Shown: positions 55,021 to 64,000 of the stretch, piece by piece
Numbering within the stretch: position 1 is the stretch's first letter
Layout: each line of letters starts with the position of its first letter
NCBI GenBank assembly: GCA_948474755.1
Contig: CAOLHI010001149.1
Span: 364,527-428,526, forward strand
Length of the DNA stretch: 64,000 bases
Reading direction: 5' to 3'
Source of the DNA: Ctenosaura bakeri
Taxonomy: Eukaryota; Chordata; Lepidosauria; Squamata; Iguanidae
Notes under the pieces: model-generated
The model's input: only the letters and a program-made list of their open reading frames with translations
What the model was told of the DNA's origin: nothing
Databases searched by the model: none
Translations under genes and position numbers: made by a program

Positions 55021-58000
55021 CTGCCAAGAGACAAACAGAGGAAAACAATGGGTTGCTCAGTTGAACTCAGGAGGGGGAAATCACATGGCACTCTTCATAT
55101 TGCTGGACTGCAACTCTCAGCAGTTTTCATACTGGCTAAGGCTGATAGGTGCTGCAGTCCTAAACATCTGGAGAGTCAAAACATAATTCCATCCCTGGTC
55201 TAATGGCAACAGTGATGACAAAAGTCTCTCTGCCTGTATGACATCCTCTTGGGAGGAGCCAATCTTAAAGCCTTATAGAAATATTTTTTTTCAGAATTTG
55301 AACGTGAGGGCAGAGATGTGAGTCACAGAGTCAAAAGGTTTCTGGTTTAGATCCATTGTTGCCAGATGCTTGGCAAATTATTTTCTCTCACCTTCAGCAA
55401 TTTCAGCAAAATGACCTACCTTACTGGGTTGGTCTAAGCCAGAACAATAACTATGCAAAAGCTTGAGAACAAGAAGAACAAGAAGAAACAGCAGCAGGAG
55501 GGAGAGCCAAACATACATTTAGAACAGAGCTGGGAATCCCGCAGTCCTCCAGATATTATTGGACTGCAGCTCCATGCATTCCTTACCAGTGGCCATGTTG
55601 GCAAGAGCTGATGAGTATTCTAAACATACAACACATGGAAGACCACTTGATTCCTGCCTCTGCTTTAGAAGAAAATGCAGAAAACATAGGAAGGGATTTA
55701 CCAAGGCTCTTCATGGGGTCAGCATTGAGAATCTGGCTGGCCCGTTTTGAGCGAAAATAGTTACTGGCAATGTTTTCACTGTCACTCTTGCTCAGCATGA
55801 TCTTGTAGCGATCTTCTTCCTGCCAGAGGCACAGATAAGCAGTTACCACTAGTTAAGCCCAAGCAGATTACTGTTGTTATTGTAAATTTTACAGATAATG
55901 GAACTGAGCCTAGGATTATACTTAAATTTGTAAGGTCAGCCCCACTTTCTTAGGTTCAATTTTATCATCTCAAGTGCTAGAATACAATACTTCTCTGTCT
56001 AGTTTCTACATGGGACTGGACAGGGCTTCTGTTAGGTGGATTGGTAATTGGTTGACCGGCCGAACCCAAAGGATGCTCACCAATGGCTGCTTTTCATTCT
56101 GGAGAGAAGTGACTAGTGGGGTGCCACAGGGTTCTGTCTTGGGCCCAGTGCTATTCAACACCTTTATCAATGACTTGGATGAAGGAGTGGAGGGCATGCT
56201 GATCAAATTTGCAGATGATAATTGGGAAGGGTTGCTAATACCCCAGAGGATAGGATCAAATTTCAAAATGACCGTGACCGATTGGAGAGCTGGGCCAAAG
56301 CTAACAAAATGAATGGCAACAGAGAGAAATGTAAAGTCTTACACTTAGGCAGAAAAAAATGGAATGCACAAATATAGGATGGGGGATGCATGGCTGGATA
56401 GCAGTACATGTGGAAGGGATCTAGGAGTCTTGGTAGATCACAGGCTGAACATGAGTCAGCAGTGTGATGAGGCAGCCAAGAAAGCCAACATGATTCTTGG
56501 TTGCATCAACAGGAATACGGTGTCTAGATCAAGGGAGGTAATGGTACCATTCCATTCTGCTTTGGTTAGACCTCACTGGAATACTGTGTCCAGTTCTGGG
56601 CACCTCAGTTCAAGAAGGATATCAACAAGCTGGAATGTGTCCAGAGGAGGGTGACCAAAATGGTGAAGGGTCTGGAAGCCATGCCCTATGAGGAGCAGCT
56701 CAGGGACCTGGGTATGTTTAGTCTGCAGAAGAGAAGGTTAAATGGGGACACGATAGCCATGTTTACATATTTGAAGGGATGTCATGTCGAGGAGGGAGTG
56801 GGCTTGTTTTCTGCTGCTCCAGAGACAAGGACATGGAGCAATGGATTCAAGCTGCAGGAAAGGACATTCTGCCTGAACCTGAAGAACTTCCTGATGGTCA
56901 GAGCTGTCTGGCAGTGGAATATGCTGCCTCAGTGGAATGTGGTAGAGTCTCCCCCTTTGGAGGTTTTTAAGCAGAGGCTGGATGGCCATCTGTTGGGAAT
57001 GCTTTGATGGATGTTCCTGCATAGCAGGGGGTTGGACTCGATGGCCCCTGTGGTCTGTTCCAACTCCATGGTTCTATGATCTTTGATTCTATGGCTGTCC
57101 AAAAATGAGAAAAGTACAAACTCATGAGAAATGATACTCTGACAATATCCAGACCAAGGTAAACATTTTGAGCTTCAGTAACCTCAATGAGAAATTTAAG
57201 TATATGCTTACGTTTATTTCATTGACTCAATGGTATTTAAATAAATTTACCCTCAAGTTTAATTTCTGTGAGTGGTAGCATTGTGGAATATGTAACTTTT
57301 GGATGATAACAAAATGAACAAAAAGAACCTAAAAAATATCTTCCCATTACAAATGGTGCAGTTTGATTGCTGCCCTAGGCACTTTCCTACTTCTCATGGT
57401 GCTAAATGTGTGTCTCAGCTGTATCACATCAGGCTGCAAGTGGCAGTTCGCATAACAGATCTCTCTTCCATTAGGAAAGATAATCTCTCCAGATAGAAAA
57501 CTATCATCTTAGTGAGAAAACTAGGTTTAGATTCCTGCTTCCTGACATACTAGTTTTCTAACTACACAAATTTGAGTGTGTGTGTAGGGCTACCCAGTTG
57601 TGTGAGCCCTCCTTACAATTTGAAGTAGTTCAGCCCAAACACAACTTTGTCACTTCTGTGGAGGCAGTAGGCTTTTACAGGTGTCAGTAACAACTAACAT
57701 AAACAAAGGATGTAGCAAACAACAGAAGACAGCAAAGGAACTAGAATTTGCCATGACATGGGACTCTTTCCTGCTACACAGTTATAACAACTTAATGGCA
57801 CTTTAACTGCCATGGTTTAGCCTACAAAATCCTGGGATGTGTACTTCAGTGAAGCACTTAGACCTCTCTGGCAAAGGTGGGCAGAGCAGTGGATCAAGGG
57901 GCCAAGTTTTGTTTTTTTTTTTACTTTTCAGACCCTTTGTGGTCACAGGGCTTGCCAAAAAAGCAAAAGGAAAAAAAAAATACAACAGGCTGGAAGCCAC

Positions 58001-61000
58001 AGGGTTCCTTTATATTAAGCAGTGCAGGGGGCCCCTACAGCCTATTTCAAAGGTGAACTGCCAATCCTAGAGGCTTTCAGGAGAGACAATTTCCTCCTTT
58101 TGTGTGTGTGTGGGGGGGGGCAGGAGCAGGCTGCTTTGGGGAGTTTTGAGGGAGACAAAAACAGCCTTGGGGGATTGTATGTGTCCACAGGATCCTACTT
58201 TGCCCACCCATGGCACAGAACAAAGATCAGCCAAGCAGACTGAGTAATTTATTATGTTCACACTGCACCTTCTGTATAACTTATTCCCAGTAGGGTGATA
58301 TGGCCAAATCACCCCTCTCCAGCTTACCATGGTCCCTGCTTCTCCATTGTCTGATGAATTCTTCCTGCCCACTTTGGTCTGTGACACCGATGATACTGCT
58401 GTGACAGAAAGAGCAATAGAGACGCTCAACCACTTTGGTTTTTATCTTTTCCTTCCAGCCAATGTCATGCCATCTTCGTCAGCTACTGCATGGCACTGGG
58501 TATTCAGTGTATGCAGTTTTATTTGGGGCTGGCAAACATACACCTTGCTTTTGAAAGCACTTTTAGACAGGGCTACAATAAAATTGTGGGCATTTTATTG
58601 GTGGAAGGGATCAGAAGAAGAACATTTTCCATTGGTGGTTTGGGGAGATCCTCTGCTCAAGATGAACCACTTTGGGCAGGGCTGGGGAATATGTGGCCCT
58701 GAAACCGTGGCTGGACTAGAAATATCATCAGCTCTAACCATCATAGGCAATAGTGAGGGATGATGTGGAGTCCAACAGAGTTGTGGCTGGTCTCTCCCAT
58801 TTCAGTGGGGTAGTGAATTAATTCCAGGTTAAAGGAGCTCTCCGGGGTGCTGAACCCTATACCTAAAGAAGTCCAGCACCTTGGAGAGCTCCTTTAAAGC
58901 TAGCTCAGATCTGGGGTAGATTCACCACCCCACTGACGTAGGCGCTACTAGCCACCAGTCACCACATACGGTGGGCCATTAGTTGCTCAGTCCTGACTTA
59001 GTGCTGTCTATTCTGTATATGGTGAGGGAAGCAGGGAAAGGACCAGTCTTGCCACTAGGATGCCTAATTCGAAATGACACTACATATGTCTGCAATCAGT
59101 ATGTGGGCTTTTTAAAATACTAATGGGAAAGTAGTAGATGGACCAGGATCAGAATTGCAGCAAGAAGTGGGGGAATTTAATCTTTTCTGGACCCGAAGCA
59201 AAACCATCTTCTGAAGATGCTATCTGGTGTGGGAGGAAATCTCCCAATAGTGCCCTTGAGGCTTAAACTGGTGGAGAATGTAAGCATATTCTAGTGAGCT
59301 ATTTCCTGAGGAATGCTATCTAGAGAGAAATGTGGTGAATGTATAGAGCTCTTCTTACCGGCAGGGAAGCTGGTCTTTTGAGTGACAGGCTCTGGGATTT
59401 TCCAACAACCTGATTCCTCATCCCAGGTGGATTCCCGCTTGATTTTATCAAAGTTGCTGTAATTGCAGTCCCGCCGTATCAGGGGTTGCACTTGGTCCAG
59501 GAGTTGTTGATAGAGAAGGAGTTCTCGTTCTTGGCGGCGGATAGTGGCCAGATAATCAATTTTTTCCAGTTCAAATTCAGACTGGAGGTCTTTGATTTCA
59601 GTCTCGGCAACCCGCAGCTGGGAAGGATTGAACCAGTTTGAGAACAAAAGCTAATTAAGATAAATTGGTAGGAGCTGTATAATTTCATAACAATCAGGTA
59701 TCATGAAGTAATGCTAGTCAGGCTTCCTGGAAGAAACATGTTAATATTAAATATTAAATTGGTATAGATAGTAGATAGGCAAGTTCACAAGGCCTGTCAT
59801 GTAAGTGGCCCTCTCACACACAAACTTTAACTGGTTTGTTTGTGGGGACAGGTAGATGAGTATGTGAGCTGACTGAACTGAAAATTGTAATAAACTAATC
59901 ACAGACTGTTGCTATGTGTGATGACCTATTCATAAAGGCAAGCTGTCAGTTGATGTTACTGTTGCCAGTGATTAACTTGTATAGGTTAGTCATACAAGAT
60001 TCTAGTTTCCTTTCAAACTGATAATCTCATCTTCCATATTTTTTATTCTCCATTTTTGAGATCAGTATTAATGTTACCAGTTATCACAATATCTCACAGC
60101 AGTAACAGAATGAAGGACAGCATGCTCAGAAACTGAAACATAATGTGAGTCATGTGACTTACGGTATCAAACACAAGTGGATGGAAGACACAAGCATTCC
60201 CACAACTGCATGGAACCCTGATCACAAGGAATCAGTTTTCAGTGGCAACCGTACACACTGTGTGGATGTCTGAGCTGAGTGTGGTTGGAGCTGTGAAGAC
60301 TATTCAGAAGGGATTAATGCTGCACTTGTGTCCTTTATGATACAATTTACACAACAGTAGCTATCACTCAAGTACAAAGTGCACACACACCACATCAGTT
60401 ACAAAAGTCATGTGTATATGCCTTCAAGTCACCTGTCAGCTCATCAGCCCCATGAATTTCATAAGCTTTTCTTAGGCAAGGAATATTCAGAGGTGGTTTT
60501 GCCATTTCCTTCCTCTGAAATATAGCTTCCAACACATGGTACTGGTTGTTGGTCTTCCATCCAAGTATTAATCAGGGTTAATCCTGCTTAGCTTCCAAGA
60601 TGAGATCTGGTGCCTCTGAGGTATTTAGGCCTATATGTAAGCATTATTTTCCACTTTTTTATTTAAAACACAGGTCTACTTTTCAGACACTTCAGAATTC
60701 CACACGAGGGAAGGGGAACCTGTGGCCCTTCCAATGTTAATGAGCTCCTGTTCCCATCAGCCCAGCCAGCTACGTTAATGGTGAGGGATGATAACAACAA
60801 ATGTCTGTCAACATTTGGAAGGGCACAGGTCCCCCACTCTGCTCTAAACTCAGTGTTAAATCAATCTGCCATATACTGGCTTGTTTGTATAAGACTCTTC
60901 TCTTCCTTATTCTCAGGCAGGCATGAATGATATTAGTTCAGTATGGCCTAGTTTGTTCTTGTCTATCCTCTCTGCAGCATTTTAAACTTATAAAGGAAGA

Positions 61001-62040
61001 GTACATACTTAGTATCTCCCAACAGTTAAGGCATGACTAGTACGTAGTAAGTGTTCTTCCTGAATCTTGAGCATTCTGGCTGAAAAACTTCAAAAGTACC
61101 TAGTTGGACCAAATTAAGGTCCCATTTTTCCAGAATTCTCTGCAGCAATCCCAGTGACCAGCAAGCATTTGTTGAACTGCTGAAAAATCACTCAGCCAGG
61201 AAGTACTCATTTTTTCAAACTACAATTCACAGACTCCCTCAGGCAGTCTGGGAAACTGGACAATGGATGGAATACTACCTTCTTCTCATAACATAGTCAG
61301 ATATGAAAGAGGACTGGACACTTTTGTCTTGAGTGGTTGTTTGAATAGAGAGAAATTTGGCAGATGTAGATGGTCCAGGAGATTTATGAAAAGCCAGCCC
61401 TTCCGCAATTCCATCTCTTATATAAACTAGTAAAGATGAAAGAGTGTTGTCCAGTCCTCTGCAGGATGTCTCTCTGTCTTTGTCCTCTATTTCTTTTCTC
61501 CTCTTTCTCTTAATTTCTCTTTAAAAATTAAAATTAGAATAAGGAATTCTCATTACTTTGGATACAACTAAGTTGTGGGTCCTCCTGACCCACTTACTGG
61601 AACACAATATTTGAAAGAGTATGGAAACAGGGGGTTGCTACCTTCTCACTTCACTTCCTAAAGAAGCAGTGAATGATTTTCATACGTGCTCACTTTTCAA
61701 AATTAATGTGTCATGCCTAGAGTTTGCATTGGGTGTCTGTGAGTGAAGTTAACAGTCCTTGCCTAGCACTGTACAAGACCTGTTTGCCTCGGAGGGGAAA
61801 ATAACTACCTTTTCCTTCATCTTCTGCAGCATTTTGCTTTTTGCTCGTACTTCTTCCTGGATGGAGTCATAGACATTGAGCAGGACCCAGTCACTGCTGT
61901 CCTCATCGGATTTCTGCAGAGCTGCCAGCAGCTGCTGCTTCCGCTCATCCGCAATCCTCTTGCGACGTTTATGTTTCTCCTTCAGGTCTTTGTTCTTAGC
62001 CTGTTCTCCTCCAACCATCTGTTGCTCCAGCATCTGCAAC
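54824..62040 (-). CDS. KIF17: KIF17, kinesin-2 family motor (C-terminal five coding exons; 5' part outside window)
   Basis: Homodimeric kinesin-2 that carries cargo along dendritic and ciliary microtubules. Only the stalk end and tail are here: exons 62040-61809, 59617-59359, 58398-58328, 55819-55702 and 55020-54824, all GT-AG with matching phases, 292 codons to TGA. Landmarks: '[17 protein letters not shown]', '[18 protein letters not shown]', '[19 protein letters not shown]', '[17 protein letters not shown]', '[16 protein letters not shown]' and '[14 protein letters not shown]', each closely matching human KIF17. The tail keeps KRKK shortly before the C-terminus, the basic motif reported for importin-dependent ciliary entry. 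The intron 55820-58327 carries a CR1 copy. The motor domain must lie to the right of the window. No disabling change is seen. Confidence 0.95.
55702..55819 (-). CDS. KIF17: KIF17 exon ([15 protein letters not shown] motif)
   Basis: 118 nt. Acceptor tctggcag|GAAGAAG and donor AGCCTTG|gtaaat. Encodes '[19 protein letters not shown]' and '[19 protein letters not shown]', almost unchanged from human. Confidence 0.95.
55965..57095 (+). pseudogene. CR1 LINE fragment with reverse transcriptase core
   Basis: In the KIF17 intron, opposite strand. The frame at 55974-56312 has '[20 protein letters not shown]' and 'IKFADD', the polymerase core (family motif [FY]xDD). Then '[20 protein letters not shown]' and, after a frameshift, '[20 protein letters not shown]'. 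Three frames are needed, so it is inactive. Ends in the CR1 3' TTTGATTCTATGG. Confidence 0.9.
58328..58398 (-). CDS. KIF17: KIF17 71-nt exon
   Basis: Acceptor tctttctgtcacag|CAGTA and donor ACCATG|gtaagc. Encodes '[19 protein letters not shown]' and 'EAGTM'. It is short and poorly conserved, but is placed by phase (one base in, phase 0 out) and by partial similarity to the human 'QNKPARK' segment. Confidence 0.85.
59359..59617 (-). CDS. KIF17: KIF17 exon (conserved tail core)
   Basis: 259 nt. Acceptor aatccttcccag|CTGCGG and donor CCTGCCG|gtaaga; phase 0 in, one base out. Encodes '[19 protein letters not shown]' through '[15 protein letters not shown]'. Confidence 0.95.
60412..60630 (-). mobile_element. 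5S-rRNA-derived SINE
   Basis: On the minus strand the head contains GGAAGCTAAGCAGGATTAAC and TACTTGGATGGAAGACCA, clearly derived from the 5S rRNA internal promoter. Its body and tail (AACCACCTCTGAATATTCC, GACTTGAAGGCATATAC) are those of the tRNA-derived SINEs elsewhere in the window. Not a functional 5S gene: it is diverged and lacks intact ends. In a KIF17 intron. Confidence 0.85.
60705..60840. mobile_element. Short hAT-like MITE
   Basis: GGGGAACCTGTGGCCCTTCC and TTTGGAAGGGCACAGGTCCC form inverted ends of the common squamate element. In a KIF17 intron. Confidence 0.7.
61809..62040 (-). CDS. KIF17: KIF17 exon (coiled-coil stalk end)
   Basis: 232 nt. Acceptor ctgtctctgtcttcttcag|GTTGC and donor GAAAAG|gtagtt; enters with one base completing a codon and leaves in phase 0. 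Encodes a highly charged helix including '[16 protein letters not shown]'. The frame stays open rightward to 62270 through an acidic 'SMTDDEDGPTSEFPTPD' stretch without a usable donor. The true left boundary may therefore lie further upstream. Confidence 0.9.
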
Positions 62041-62470
62041 CTGAAGAAGACAGAGACAGGTCTTAGCTCGAGGTCTGGGGTGGGAAACTCAGATGTTGGC
62101 CCATCCTCATCGTCAGTCATGCTGGTGGAAGGTGATGGAAACTGGTATTTGACAATATCTGGAGGACAATGGGTTCTCTGCACCTGCCCTACTCTAAGTA
62201 CAGATGTAGTGAGTTGGGCATCTGCCACTAGGCAGGTAGGTTTTAGAGTCCTTGTCAACATCATGGCCAAATATTAACAGCTCTCCAGTGACAGAGTAAG
62301 GGTTAATTGGTATAAGGGACTTGGATACTTTCTTGCATAACCAGTTTGAGGCTGGGGAAGATATGAAAACTGAGAATGCACTGGGGGAGTGAATTTTCCT
62401 CTGTAACTAAGCTGGCTTCACAGTTCTGATAGTTATGGGCAGGGGAAGATGGGTCGCACTTGCATACTTA

Positions 62471-62648
62471 GGCCATTTCCGCACTATGCTGTTATAGTGC
62501 TATTATTCCACTTTCAACATCCTATGGAATTCTGGGGTTTGTAGTTTACTGAGGCCAAAGAGCTCTCTGGCTGAGAATTCTAAATGCCCCTCCCTAAACT
62601 GCAAACCCCAGGATTCCACAGGATACTGAAAGTGGAATAATAGCACTT
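62471..62648. mobile_element. Family A MITE truncated by L1
   Basis: Full left arm and centre; the right arm breaks off after AATAATAGCAC where the L1 T-run starts, leaving out the last ~25 bp. Confidence 0.8.
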
Positions 62649-64000
62649 TTTTTAAAAAATTTTTTTTTAAACTATAACACAAAAACAAACGAAAAATAAA
62701 ACACCATGTGTTATACATAATAGTGAATTAAAAAACAAACAAACAAACAAACAAAACAAAAATTTTTTTCCTTCTTTTAAACAATGCAAACTTATATTAT
62801 TGTTTTTCCCTTCCCCTAAAATCATAAACTTGTTCAGCTTGTTCCGTTCATACAACTTATACATTTTTGTTACGTATCTTCAATTCTTATTTTCATTATA
62901 TTCATTTTTATTATTATACTTTCACTCTTAATTCAATATTTTTCACTCCCATTTAATCTCTTACTATTATTAATTATAAACTTATTACTTAATATCTCTA
63001 ATAATAACCTCTCTCTAAAACCAATTACCTTTTAACTTTTTCCCCCCTTTTAAACATTGAACATCACATATCAAATTACATCTATAAATCACAAGTTTAA
63101 CACACACAAATAATAAACAATATAAAAATACAAAATAAAAAATAAAAGTAATAATAATAAAAAAAAACCCACCCCCCAGAGCCAACTTTTTATTTAATCC
63201 ACTTTCCAAAATTGCCATTCTTCTTTTAACAGGGTAGCATTACCATCTCTTTTCAGAACTTTTTCTAAAAATATTTTCCAAATTTCTTCAAAATCATTTG
63301 TTTTTACCAAACCTTTCATAAACCTAATTCTACATGTTAGTTTATCATTAATTGCAATTTTCCACACTTCTTTATACCATTCTTCTATTTGAAATTTTTC
63401 ATTTGTCTTCCATTTTTTTGCTATTATTAATCTCGCTGCTGTTAACAAATTTGTTATTAATTCTTTCTTTGCCTGAGTACACTCTACCTTATTATATATG
63501 GACAACAACGCTATATTTGGACATACTGGTATTTCTAATCCTAAAATCTCTTTTATCTCTTTAAAAACCTTTTGCCAAAATTCCTTTATCTTGTTGCAAT
63601 TCCACCACATATGCATATATGTACCAATTTCTTGACATCCTCTCCAACACAATCTTGAATATCTCTCATCTATTTGATTTAATTTCACTGGAGTCAAGTA
63701 CCATTTCCAAACTATTTTATAATAATTCTCTTTTATTCTTATTGATAATTTTTTTAAATGGCGTTGTTCCCAAATTTTTCTCCATTCTTGTATATCTATA
63801 GTTTGTACTGTCTCTTCCTCCCATATTTTTCTAAGATAATCCTCTTCTTGTTCTTTTGCTAATATTTTATATATTTCACTTATACTACCTTTTAATATTT
63901 CATTTTCTTGCATATTTTCTCTTTGAATAATAATTTGTTCAAATTTAGTATATTCTTTAAAATCCTTAACATATCTTTTCATACTCTTTGTCCATTGCTC
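62649..64000 (-). pseudogene. L1 LINE 3' end (ORF2 C-terminus and 3' UTR)
   Basis: An open frame on the minus strand (63982-63194, 262 codons, continuing beyond the window) ends in the L1 ORF2 C-terminal region. It carries a Cys/His cluster 'CWRGCQEIGTYMHMWWNC' and 'NLLTAARLIIAKKWK'. After the stop come about 540 bases of AT-rich 3' UTR and a poly-A (T-run at 62649 on the plus strand). The long open frame means it is fairly young. Whether the element is full length cannot be seen. Confidence 0.85.

Noticed and set aside
60535..60625. 5S rRNA gene
   Set aside because: Only the promoter region is recognisable, it is diverged, and it is fused to a SINE body.

Overview
This is vertebrate nuclear DNA, most likely from a squamate reptile (an iguanian-type lizard is my best guess). 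The evidence is two intron-containing vertebrate genes in a dense background of squamate-style repeats: RTE/BovB-like, CR1 and L1 LINEs, tRNA-derived SINEs that share a 3' end with BovB-like elements, a 5S-rRNA-derived SINE, and many short palindromic DNA transposons. There is no operon structure, CRISPR array or prokaryotic feature.

Layout. 1-3.4 kb holds a hAT-type element and a decayed RTE/BovB-like LINE. 3.67-14.06 kb holds the whole coding region of ANGPTL6 on the minus strand: five coding exons, all phase-consistent, 474 codons plus stop. Its introns carry MITEs, an L1 fragment, a BovB tail and a CR1 tail. 14.1-54.8 kb is a repeat-filled interval with no gene I can name. It contains an inverted pair of ~715-bp arms 6.3 kb apart (17.0 and 24.7 kb), nested transposons at 27-31 kb, a decayed integrase-like fragment at 33.4-34.1 kb, a solo LTR at 36.7-37.6 kb and a perfect-arm palindrome at 50.4 kb. 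It also has a few well-spliced candidate exons on the minus strand (26.0, 46.2 and 46.5 kb) that could be 5' exons of ANGPTL6 or of an unrecognised gene. 54.82-62.04 kb holds the last five coding exons of KIF17 on the minus strand; its motor and stalk exons lie beyond the right edge. The window ends in an L1 copy inside a KIF17 intron.

The two genes are unrelated in function: a secreted angiopoietin-like factor and a ciliary/dendritic kinesin. They share the transcribed strand, with the KIF17 3' end facing the ANGPTL6 5' end. In humans they are on different chromosomes, so the linkage is itself notable. I saw no convincing wholly new biological system. The least explained items are the inverted ~715-bp arms, the GGCC-ended MITE families with 4-5 bp target duplications, and the orphan exons at 26 and 46 kb.
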